A DNA stretch of 64,000 bases from Apostichopus japonicus (lineage: Eukaryota > Echinodermata > Holothuroidea > Aspidochirotida > Stichopodidae), in the NCBI RefSeq assembly GCF_037975245.1, contig NC_092564.1, positions 26,095,484-26,159,483 of the forward strand. The letters are read 5' to 3'. Positions 1 through 12,700 of this stretch are shown here, piece after piece. A program made the position numbers and the translations under genes. The stretch's first letter is position 1. Each line of letters begins with the position of its first letter. The notes under the pieces were generated by a model. It saw nothing but the letters and a program-made list of their open reading frames with translations. It was not told the DNA's origin and searched no databases.

Positions 1-1716
1 CAAACAATTCACTTGTAACACTAAGGAAGGCCATGGAAGGTGACCGTTGTTTTTGCTATAACCGAACCGAGTTGGTAAGAAATTTATCCTCCTCCAAGTT
101 TTCTACAAACTATATTAAAAAATTGGTCTGCTAATAGGTTTGTTGATTTAATTTTACAATCCATAGAGTGGTATCATCTGTGAATACCTAAATCATCATC
201 TCCAGTATGATAAATATAAGGCATCTGGCAATTTCAAAATTGCAAAGTAATCTCTGTGACCTTTAGCGTGTTTCTTCCGTAAATAAATGTTTTAATCGAT
301 TAACGGCGCCAGATTTACTCCCTCATCTGATTCATACCTCTTTATGTCTTCTCACCCCCGGGTTCAGATGGGTTTCCTTACTTTCTTCCATGTATTACCT
401 GAGTTTTTTCTTCTCTTCAAGAGAGATGAAGGGAAGTTTTTTGCCTCCATGTTTTATTTCCGTCACGTCACCGTTTTAGTAACATATGTCCGGTTCCTTT
501 ATTGAGAGCTGGTAGACTACTGTTTTCGGTGTCAGCCTGCAGGGAGGATGAAGAGAGGATGTACAAAGCTAGGTGGCGCCTTACAGGGTGTGAATACTCG
601 CACAAAAAGGAACGTCTCATGCCAGTAATTTGACCTAGTTTCGAATGAAGTGTAACAGAAGTGTTAAACACCACCATCGATCCCAGAAAATACACACACA
701 GCTTGCTACCGTCGGTAATTAGACATAAGTGTACAGTCAGTACATACAGCTGCGGTCAATACCCACAGCACAGTATACAAACGATACAGCGATGGACATC
801 TCAGGTCCAGCTAAAGATAACAATTATGGTATCACGTTTCATTACTGTCTGCTTTTTGTAGCGACACGAACAAAACTTCACTTGCAAGCAACAGAAAGTT
901 AACTTTTTCAGGTGGCCGCACGCGATTTAGGGCGAGACTTCAATGCCTTTAATAGTCTGATATGTGGCAATCATAAGGTAGTTAGCAACATTAGGTAGTT
1001 TTGGCATCAAGATTATGGAACAAATTGCAGAAAGGTGCCTTAAATAGAACAATATGACTTTCATTGACTGATATCTTCTCATTTTTATTTCTGCAGTGAT
1101 GCCATCATATGCTGCAACATTATCATGAGCTGTATCTTACGAAATTCATTTTTCTTTTATTTGTTTTGACAGCTGAACTAAATCACCAGTTCAGTCATGC
1201 AGTTTCATTCATAGGTAATAATGGAAAAGTTAAGACCTTGGAATGGTTTTATATTACTACCTGTGACCATTAAAAGGAAACGGTATAAACCTCCAGTAGA
1301 TAGTTCATTGAAGAGTATATGGGTTATAAAAACATGAGGAGGGATGTTACAAAACTTCATTAAAGACAAGTCACAGACTAACAGGTAACAGTTACACAAT
1401 GGTTGCTAGCAGTGATATAGCCTCACAGGGTTCCATATTAGTATATTCTAGATGCCACTCAGATGTTGCCAACTAGTCCTCTCTTTAACCAATAATCAAA
1501 ACAGAACATTTGCTCTAGTGGTCTTTTTGAAACTATCAAATTCATAGGTGAGCAGTCAATAGGGGGCAAAGGCCCTCCCTCCCTCACTTCCACAAACCCA
1601 CCCCTCCCCCCTTTCTTCACCCCTTTTGAGGGATAGTGATGGTCATATCAAGTAACAAAGACACCTCGAAAATAACTGAAACAGAAACAGAAAATGAAAG
1701 AAAATGAAAAACCCAC
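1..1716. other. Downstream flank or last intron of FYCO1; no gene recognised
   Basis: The donor at the end of FYCO1 exon 16 opens into this stretch on the minus strand, so it is intron and possibly terminal exon. Open frames here are short (under 80 codons) and have no recognisable motif. A pyrimidine-rich run lies at about 1573-1620. I see no RNA gene. Confidence 0.5.
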
Positions 1717-3786
1717 CTTGAGAAAGTGTTATCAAATTGCAAGACGTAAACCCCCTTCTTGTAGGTCAAGAGTTCTCCACTGGCAGATTGCTGATGTGAA
1801 TTGAATCTTTGTAAGGGAACAATCTCTTCCAATAATTCGTCACCGACGCTCTCAGCGTATGAAACTTTGAACGCGATACTCTGTGGAGTAACAGAAAAAA
1901 ACAATAAATAAGTAAATAAATAAACCCAACTATTTTCTGCATTCAGCTATAGAGTGAATCCCCAGGGTTCCTAAGGCAAACAGTAGAGATAAATTGTTAT
2001 CCAATCGATGTGACGATCGTGGATGAACAGCCAAGTTTCAAGTCTCTTCATGAATATTCAGCAGGTTTGTATTTTAAACCAATCATGACTGGAGTCGCTA
2101 ATATGAAAGTGAAGTGACTCGAAGAAGATTATGATGGCTTTCAGAGGAGAGTCGATTCAACTCAAGTGAGGAAAATCACTGGCAATGACTCGGGTGGATT
2201 TTTAAGTGAAGGGACCTATTATAACTCTGGTAATCAGAGATTAACCATGGCAGGCATGTAATTGCTTCACACATTCCTACCGCTGGGAACGCCACTTAAC
2301 GGCCCCTGTTAATGGAAGACCTCAGCTTCTTAGATCATTCTCAAAATATGTGACAAAAGGAAAGCTGCCACATGTAACATCACTGTTACGCAGCCATGGC
2401 AAAGGAGAAAGGTTCTTGAAAGCACAGAAACAATCCATATTTCACAAGATTAAAATATCAAACACACTCAAGACTTCACTGGACAACACTGTCCATTTTT
2501 AATTGGTCGACAGAATCTGGCTTCTGTTCTGGTGGGTTGTTGGACTGGGAACCTAAAGGGTGTGGGGCTGACACTTAAACCACTTTACACCCTACTCCTC
2601 CCCCCCTCCTCCTTTTTCAAACCCGCAGTGACCCAAGGATAGGAGGTCATCTGGTCTTCCCACTGAGCATATAAGACATGCGGGAGGGCCATTCCTGGAC
2701 ATGGCATTGCTAAAAGGGCTACTTATGAATTCAGAAGAACTTGTATGCTACGTAACCAGGGAACATGACCATTTTTTTCAAATCGTCCTGTCCAGCTGTA
2801 GCATATTTCTTGGTTATTTGTGATACATGTGAAATACCCCCGAATTATTTCTTTTAAAGGTCATCATGATTGCTAGAAGTATACCAGAAATTCAAATATT
2901 GGTCACTCATTTTTAAGCTTCAACAAGAATTTTACTAAACCTGATGGTTTCGTATGGACTATTGAGTTTAATAGTGACAAATCAAGTTACTAAAAAGCCA
3001 ATTTTTTAACGTTTATCTGAATTTGAATTTTTCTAATGGATCTAAATTTTTAATGGATCATAGTTCATTATACACAGAACATTTGTATTTCATTATGTAA
3101 AACATTGTACTGTTAGTGCTTCTGATCTTCAATGAGTGTGTGACATTTGTGCAGCAAATTTACACAAAATAAAGATCAACTTCTTTAAAAGTAAAATTTG
3201 ATTGGATAATGGTTTCAAATCATCACTGTTTTACTGTACACCATTTGAGAATACAATTTAGGGCCTGAATTTTGATACAAAACAAACTCGCAAAATTTTC
3301 AAATATGCATAAGGCAAGACCAAACATGATGATGGGAGAAAGAAGGATACATTAAACAAATGATGGAGGAAAATGGAATATTCCATTTCACAATGGTTAT
3401 ACTGTAGGAACAGGACTTAACATTTTGGTTGGGGGGGGGGGTTTGCTCAATAAGACATGTTGGCAGAGTGCCAAGATTAAAGACTAGTAATAGAAAATAT
3501 CACGACCCGTGAATGCTGTTGCACATACTTAGAAATCTGGAACAACTAAAAACTTCACGTGTGATATAAAAGAGCTGAGAATGCAAACAAAGAATTAACA
3601 TTAACAGAAATTAAACAATAGCATTTTTGCAATCATACCTTGGGCGAGGATGTGAACTCCCAACAGAGTAGGACGCCCTCTGCGTCCATGACGACGGGAA
3701 CCATATGAGACGTTCCGGCTACTAGGTACACTTCCTTCTGTTGATTCTCTGCCGACTGAATTTCGTTAGACGTGACCGAATCAAAT
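1717..3786 (-). CDS. FYCO1: FYCO1 exons 15-16: GOLD domain (partial)
   Basis: Exon 15 (3639-3786) and exon 16 (1717-1880) encode a beta-sandwich GOLD domain from about residue 1391. Conserved pieces are [19 protein letters not shown], then [13 protein letters not shown] and [12 protein letters not shown]. The domain breaks off at FDNTFS(R) with donor TCAAG/gtgggt (phase 2). In vertebrate FYCO1 only a short strand with the stop follows. I scanned 1-1716 on this strand and could not recognise that last exon. GOLD domains are thought to mediate protein or membrane contacts; the role in FYCO1 is not well defined. Confidence 0.92.
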
Positions 3787-6700
3787 CTGAAAGAGACGAC
3801 GGAGACAGAATAATTTCAAACTGAAATTTGTTCCTGATTTTTCAAGTGTCCGGGATCAAGTCCTTCTTTAAATTTGACGATTCACATTTGAGACCGATTC
3901 AATTTTCTACAATTCAAGACACAAAGTATTTTGATCTTTGATAAGTTTCCAACCAAGCTACCTACCATGGTATAATTTCTGGATGGTGGTACGTGAACCG
4001 GAAAGGGGGTAGGGGAGAGAAATTTCTGCCCCCCCACTGAATTTGAAAATGTTTCCATTCTAGTGTTTGGTGGTCCCGCTTTGCAAACCTACTCTGTACT
4101 TTTCATCAGCACATTGGGAGACTCCTACCTCCCTCCCCCTGCCCTCACCCTCTTCCCTGCCATATCAGACACCTAATCTCATCCAGCTGCATTGATAAGT
4201 AACATTAAGGGTTGACAGAAAAATAAATCAAAGTATGTTATGTTGTGTTGGAACCAGCACATAAAGCTTTCTCAACCAATTTCCAAAATTTTACAATTTT
4301 TTTCATTTTTGGATATGAACATTTTTTATAGATACAAACTTTTTTTTAGATATGAACATATAAATTGGCGATTTTGATTTACTTCTCCAAATATCTCCAC
4401 AAGGGGAATTTATTGACCCCAAATTATAGATGTTGTCATATCACACACTTCCATTCTACCTAGTGACTACCACATGCACTCACTGGCTATACTCTGGTTT
4501 TGTCTCTGAGGCCAAGGCCTCCTCCTCCTTCTTCTCCTCCTCCTCATCCTCCTCTTGCCGGATCTCAGTCACATCTTCATCAGTGATGATGTCAAAGTCT
4601 CCATCTCGTCCACTGGAGGAACCATCGGCAACTTCCGTCTGGTTCCTGCAATCAAACCACCAATGTTGCATTGATTGCTAAACTCTCTCTCTTTATACAA
4701 TCAACAAACCAAAGGCTCCATGGATTCCAAATAATACTGTATGCCTATGCCATGTTTGATTTAAGCCTATTCTTAGGTATCATCTTTAATTTTAATCTGG
4801 TGTCTGCAGTCTGATCTCACAAATTGATCTTTAACCTAATCCTAAATCTTCATATCAAGTCTGATCCTACCTCTAATTTTAAGCCTTATCTGAGGTGGTG
4901 TGCTCTAAAGGCCTTATCCTCAGTCTTAATCCCAGACCCTACATCTTTTGTAATTGACGCTATATAAATGTAATTTATTATTATTATTATCTTACGTCAA
5001 ATCTCATCCTATGTCTAGGTTTAAATTGTATCTGACATTTCATCTAATGTCTAATCTTCGGTGCGATCTTAAGTTAAATGTCTATGTAGCACCCCTAATT
5101 TTTTGGTAAATTAGGAGGTACTAGAATTTAGATTTCCCCCTCCCTGTGATAGGTTCCCCCTACAAATTCTCGGGTGCTCTAGGAGTTCAATGGCCTGTCA
5201 CTTCATTGCAGGAAGTTGTAATGACTAAATCTGTATTCTTGGAATGACATTGCTTTGTCCCCCAAGTGTACCAGAGGGTAAAACCACCATAACCCATTAG
5301 TGAGCTAAGCTGTCCCCAGAGTGAGAGAGACCTTCTGCAAACAGGTGACCCTCTGTTCACCTGTTTGTGTATGAACTTGTTCTCTGGGACTACGTCACTA
5401 AGTTGTTTACACCTGTTGTCTTAGTGGTTATTTGAGGAATGTTGGTGTTTTCCGGTACTGAGTAGGCCGATCAGCTGGTTCATTTATCTCCTTATTTGGG
5501 CTGGGCAGGAAGTGGTATTGTTTTAGGGTACTGTCCCCTGGCACTATAAGAAGGCCAGTTTACCAGTTATCTGTGCCACTCACTTGACAGCCCTCAGCCG
5601 TCGTTAGGATGTCGGAGACATCATCATTAGAAATTACTCTTTAATTTCTAAACAGGTATGAACCACTTTGTATTTTTCAGAAGTAAGCTTCTTAAGTTTA
5701 ATAGTAATGTTCAGTTACTCTGTGATGGCTCCAAGCACACAGAGATGTATTATATCTAAGTTAATTAAAGTCATACCATCGATTGATATACTTTACCATC
5801 CGTTGTGTAATTTAGTATAACTATGTGGTTCATTGGTAATGACATATAGCAAATGTTGTTTATCCCATTATGATTATTTCTGTATTGTGCACTTTATAGG
5901 TTACACTAAGCCTATATGCTACATGCATATTAGAATTTACCCTTTTGTGAAACCCATATTAGCTGATGTATGTCCTATAGCTCCCTTGGTGACAGTCCTT
6001 GTCAGAGGTTGACCCTAAATAGTTTTGCTATACTGTTTGTTGGTACATATGCTATGTTTATGAGAGACTTATCATATAGGGTATATATTGTGTAATGTTA
6101 TTTTAGTATTTATGCATTTAGTTGTCTGTTAGGAACATGCTAGTAATTGGGTTAGGGCAATTAGCACTTGACTGAGACTTACTGCATTGGTGTCCATCAT
6201 TGACTGCCACGTCGGCTAGATGTGTGCTTTATTACTTATAATGCTATTTACTGGAGTCATATTTCATTTATATTTAGCCTTAATGATTAGAGTGTACTTG
6301 TTGTAGAATTGTCCCATATTTTATTTGGCACTGAGCCTATTGTATTGTTTATTTTGGTATGCAAGTTGTGCCACTCACTTGACAGCCCTCAGCCGTCGTT
6401 AGGATGTCGGAGACATCATCATTAGAAATTACTCTTTAATTTCTAAACAGGTCCTTGGTTTGGGTGGGCGTGTCTAAACGTCCTGGTCTTAAGATGTCCC
6501 CTCCCCACCAGGCCATGATGTTCCCCGGACTCGAAAGACGGCCGAGCGGGTCTAGAGAGGGAGTGAGCCCCAGCCCCCAGCTATATAGTGGTCCATCCCG
6601 AAATTGGATTGATTGTACTTTTACTGTTTAATTATGTTGACAACTAGTGACAGTTGTTGTTTAATACCATTGTTAACCTCCATTTGTTATTTTTCTTTTC

Positions 6701-9700
6701 TCTTTCTTCATGTCGTAGTTATGAATATATACCGCATAACTAAACATACGCTTTTGTATTATTCTGCTTGTTTGTATGTTGACTCAGACGAGCCAGTAGT
6801 TACAGCAGTAGTAAGGTAGGGTCCTTATACGTCACGAGGCGCATGGTCGATATGTGCGGTTACGGACAATCGAGTATCTTGGTGCGGGTAGTTGACCCCA
6901 TTACAGCCAAAGAACCCCCGCTTCCCTAAAGGCTAGTGTCCCCTGGATGGGAGCGATCAACCTGGGGTTACATCTACATCCGATCTTAGTCTTATCTGAC
7001 GTTAATCTCATGGGTGACATTGTCCGAGATAACCTTACGTCTGATCCCATGTCTATTCCTGAATCTGTTCTGGTGTTGATCCAAGCCTGATATATTGTCT
7101 CATCCTATGTACTAACGTAAGTCTGATATTACGACTAAACTTCAAATCTGATCTAATCTTAACTCTAATCTTCAGTATGATCTCAAAGTCTATTTTAAAT
7201 TTAAAGCCTGGCCTTACAATGAACCTTTGATCTAATCTTCCGACTGATCTTAAATGATTGATATTGTGTCTGATTATCCGATCGCACACATTTATTGTAC
7301 CAAGTAACGACTACAATGTTCACGGCAGCCCAAGTGTGACTGACTACGCGATTTAAAGAAATACTCACTTCACCTCCGCTGCCTCTCCCTGATTTTCGTT
7401 CCCTCCTTGATCAGTTGCTCCCTCCTCTCCGGCTGTCTCCTGCCTCTCGGCTTCTTCGTTATCCTGCGACGAATCTTCCCTGCCGGCGTTCTGATCTGCG
7501 TCGCTCCCGACTGCTGACGCCGAAGTCGTTGGAGGATCGGTTAACGAACTGGAAGAGGATATACTTAACCTTGAATCGCTGAACGTCGGAAGGTGTTCCT
7601 CCTCCATGGAATCGTTGATGATCGCCGACGTGTCCATGCCCTCCGATTCCAGAGAATGGTTATGGAGCACGAAACATTTATCACAGACTCGAACCTTCTT
7701 TCTGCAAGGATGATGAGGAAGACGTGCCTGCTTGTTTGATCATGTCAGACACTATTAACATAAACACAAATATTCATCTCCACAAAAACAAAAATTAACG
7801 TCTTTTACATTTGCTGGATGTTGGCAGATTTTACATCACTCAGGGAGCTCCACCACAATATGACAGTCATAACTATTGGTAAACCCCCTACCCCCATCAC
7901 CCACCTCCCCCCCCCACACTCTCTGACTCACCTTCCCAACAAAAAATATTCTAGAAAGTAACAAAATGGTCATTCATGCTCAGAGAACATTTTATATAAT
8001 TTCAGCCTCAAAGCATTTCCCCTAGCTGAGACATTCAATTGCTGTCAACCAGGCTCAATTATCTGCATGGGAAAAATTTGGGCGATCTGAACCTCCCAGC
8101 AATCTACTTTTGTCAACTTTAAGCAGTTACTTAGCAAGCTAAAATGTTTAAACCTTTAAAATACTTGCAACTGGGAAGTTATAGACCAAGTCGCTGGATG
8201 AAAAATGTTGCACGCGCTTGCTTGGAAATGATTTTCTTATGGTTAGAAAGAATACATCCAGAAATAGTAATTGTTAAAAGAGTTTCACCGGGTGGTTACC
8301 AAAGTTGGCGCAAACTTTCAACAAGATAATTCACCAATCACCCCACCCTGCCTCTCGTCCCGACCGCCTGATGCAGCAACGACTCGGCGGATAGACTTAC
8401 TTGCTTTGGGATGTCAGGATGCTACATTCGGTGCATTTACTGCAAAATACTCCGCCGCACATTCTGCAGTGATGTTTCCTGACAGTCAAAGAGAATTGAC
8501 ATTCACATTCCATGCATTGTTTTACCTGGCAAAGAAATGAAAAAAAAATGTGAAAAAAAAAATTGAAAAACAACAGAAGTAAACTTTGAAAGCACAATTT
8601 CATTACTAATATAAAAATGACAAAATTATATGTTTTATGACAATTCCTTTCACTTTCATCACAACCACAAATTTACCTTCATTTTTTTCAACGTGTGACA
8701 CATACCAGCAGTGATGGAGCTCCAGTTGCATTTAGAACAGGGGTTCTAAATAGGCAACCTGGGGGCCAAATCCAGCTCAAAACGTTGTATTAAATCCGGG
8801 TATCTAGACCCGTAAGGACTTGAGCAAACATACCAGCCTACACTGCAGATTTGATCAATGTAGGTATAGTAAGAGTTTTTAATTCTATTGGGCCCTTCGA
8901 TCTGACCATACTTTTTTTCTTGATCCTCTTTAGAAACTTAAGACCTCTGATCTAGAAAATCGTAGCCTTTTGATAAAACACATAAAACCATTCTTTTCTT
9001 TTTTTTCCGGAAAGAAAAATGAGAAAGAACTCACATCTTTGTCTTCAATCCATCTTTCCATAGCCTTTAATTTCCGATGATTCTCAACTTTTTGTAACCT
9101 TTGCCACATGACATCCTTTTCCCTGATAAAATTAAACAAAAATGAAAAATAAATAAGAAGAATGGTAAAGTGTCATGCCTCACACCCTTCTCTCACCCTT
9201 CTCTCACCCTTCTCACACCCTTCTCAACAATTTCAGGCATCCCAATGTCAACATCTCCCAGCCTGGATGGCAAGTTTTGTTTCTCTGTCTTATGTGCATA
9301 TGCTAACAGCTTACACCACACATGGAGTGGCTATTCAAGTTTACACATTTAGCTTAACTGGCTTCTTTTTTTTTACAATCAGCTTGGAAGACCATATCAG
9401 ATGGGAAAACCTGGATTTTTCTTGGATGAAAAAGATCCACCTTCTTACTTTTGCTGACCAGGACCTTGGCCCACGACCTGCCAGATGCTAGGGTTCCCTT
9501 TTTCTACTGCCACCAATTTTATGCATTCGACCATTGCACTGGTCTATGGGTGCCAGGGTGGATCATGTTTTTAACTTGTTGCCCGATCCCACGACAAATT
9601 CTTACCAAGTTGCTTCTGACTGCCCTTTACCCCTCCCCCTCTTCCAAACCCCCCCCCCCCCTCACCCCACCTCAGTAGAACATAGGGCTACAATTACGCT

Positions 9701-12700
9701 TTTGACATCCACTGAAATAAATCTCTTTATTATTCATTATCTATTCCAGTTTACATTCTGTTTGTAATTTTGGTTGTTGTATTTTTAATAATAGTCCATA
9801 CTTTCCAAATTTGACAATTTGTTTCATCAATTCTTCATTATCTTTCTCTTTCTGCTCCAGTTTTGCTCTCAGCTGATCAATCTGGCTGGCGTCATACTTC
9901 TGAGTTGATTTAACCATATCCTAAAATAAATAAACAATAAAATAGAAACATCATGAAGGAATCATAAACAATGTAAAGGTTGAATCTATGGATGAATTTA
10001 AGAGAAATTTTATATAAATGAAATTCAATATTAATTGAAGACTTCATCTCTTAATCAAGGTTGCCAAAGGTTGCCAAAGGAGCACTCAAGACATGTCCAT
10101 GCATTAAATATTGTTGTTTAAAATATATTTGTTGAAAATATTTAATATGTGAATATGTCTGGAGATCTCTTTTAAGGCAACCTTGATTAAGAAGGTTTAC
10201 ATATATATGTCCTCTCTCCAGGTATTATCAAAATTTGTTTTGCTTTAATAGTAAATGCTACAGACTGCAGAATGTCTGACTTCAAGTTTATCGTACAGAA
10301 TCAAGACATGAAAAATACAACTTAATCTTTCTGAGACAAATTTTTTCATGAAAATACAGACAATTTATTCATATCTACATCTGTTCTTGTCTTATAACAT
10401 TTTTGCATCGATTCTGAGAAGATCTTATTCCTCACTTGATGTTCGGGCAACTTTTGACTCGTTTCCCTAAAAACGCTAGAAATTGTATTGTATTTAACGT
10501 ATCTATAATAATTTATTTTGTAAAGCGTAAAATCCACAAAAGTGCTCTAAAACGCTATGTAACAGCAAATAAGAAATATAAAAATATGACACAAAATATG
10601 TAGTTGTATATTCTGTCGAGAGCCATTGATATATTTTGTTGCGAGCAAGATTAAAGTTTCTTCTGAATAGAGACAATGTCGATGGTCCAATTTTATCAAC
10701 GAGTCGTAGCGCCAGTCACTAGATTTCAAAATATGAAGTGGCTGGAACAAATTCTGTAATGATTCAACAAGACCATAAACTGCAGTGAATTGTGACCACT
10801 CGATCAATGGTGGATCTGGCTATGACATACTGCTAGCTGACTTCTCATGATAGATTACAACATGGTCACTGTGTTTGTATTAAAACACTTACAGTGTTCC
10901 CATGCAAGTGAACATACAACAAGATAAAACCCAATTGTATTTGTTGCTATAGGAAGGGTAGAGGATGGACTTACTTCTAATTCTATGACATTTTTTGCTC
11001 TCTGCTCAAGCTGGTTGGATATCTGGACAAAGTGAAAAGTCAAAAAAATGATATAAAGTAAAATCAGAGCAAAATTAGAAAAAAAATTAAATGTTGGAGG
11101 GATAGGCACCGATAGTAAAATGAAGGGTGTAGAGACGTACCACACAAGAGAAATATGATCACAGAATGAGAAAGGATTCAATAGATGGACAATTCAGGAA
11201 GTAAAACAGGTGTTGCATGCCCCCTCCACACTACCCCCCTCCTCCCGACAGAAAAATGAAAAAGCATACACCGGCTGCTAAAGTCTTTTCAAAGTATCAA
11301 AAATGTCGAAGATAGGTGGAAAAGTTTGGTGAAGGATTTCCCATAAAACCAAAAATATGCCAATTAAATATGCTACAAAATATAAAAGGTGAACAAGTTA
11401 GGCAGCAAAAGTACATGCTGGGTGCACCTTACCACCCAAAAAAAAACATTATGCCACAGAATTCCAAAAGTGGCAAAACTGGGCAGCTAAAACTGTTGTG
11501 GAGGCCATCTCACCCAAACCAAAACTCTGCTAAAGAATATTATAAGAGGTGGCAGAGACACACAGTGAAATTTGGTGAAGAGTGTCCCATATAACAATAT
11601 CGTACCTTGACAGTTATCATACATATACATATGCAGGGTTATAGCTAGGAGATTGTGAGTGCTGGTTAAATAATTTTGCGAAGCGTAGCTAGCGTAGCGA
11701 GCGAAGCTCTCGCATCTCACGGCCGGAGATCCAGGGGCCCGCTTAAGGGTGATTTTTGCTACTTTTCAGATTTACAATTGGTAAATAACAGAAAAACGTG
11801 ACGTTATTATCATGTTTTACGGCAAGGGAAAGATAAATTTGTTACTTTTGTTGTATTTCACAAGCATTTTACTATTTTTTTGTGCCGGCCGGTGGACTGT
11901 TTATTCACTTCCAATGCCGGCCGGCAGGCGTGAGTGGCGGTTACCACCGGCCGCCGCCGGCCGGCGTGGCTATAACCCTGTACATATGTATATAATACAT
12001 ACATATAATATGATATAAACTAATAAATCTCACAAGTGACAGCTTAGGTTATTGTATTTATAGGTCTCAACACTCTGCAGTGTTCCATGCAATAAAAATA
12101 ATAAACCACATTTCATGCCTATTTTTTCATTGGAGTAATAGCAGAAACAACGCCATTGGCTATTCACTCTGTCTCTTTTTCAATTTTATTTTTTATTTTT
12201 TTAATATTAATAATAGGGTATCGTGATCCTATGTCCTTAGATGTAAATTGAGTGTCGCATTAAAGCTTGCCTTTGTAAATAGTCAGCATTTTGTATTATA
12301 ATACTATCTCGATGCTGACTGGCATGCTGGGATTATTTTGATGAGTCCCCCCAAACGTGATAAAAATATGAAATATGAAACAACAACCCTGACATGTAGG
12401 GAAGGGGAATGAACAGTGGAGAAAACACAAAACATCACCCCCATACTTCATGACCTTCATTGGCTACCTGTCAAACTGTTTATTGATTACAAGGTACCCC
12501 TGTTAACCTTTAAATATATTCATGGTATTGCGCCACACTACTTGGGTGAACTTGTTCAAAGTTATACCCCAACTCGCCGTCTGCGCTCTAGCACCGTATC
12601 ATTGCTCTCTATGCACCCTGTGTCCACTAAATCTTACGGCGAGCGATCTTTCCAGTACTCCTCAACCCTCCTTTGGAATAAACTCCCACTCAACATAATG

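Noticed and set aside
1205-1399. Terminal FYCO1 exon
   Set aside because: The minus-strand frame here lacks the expected strand after FDNTFSR and does not fit the phase-2 join.
8735-8800. hAT-like start 'acaggggttctaaatagg'
   Set aside because: No matching inverted end or target duplication was found nearby.
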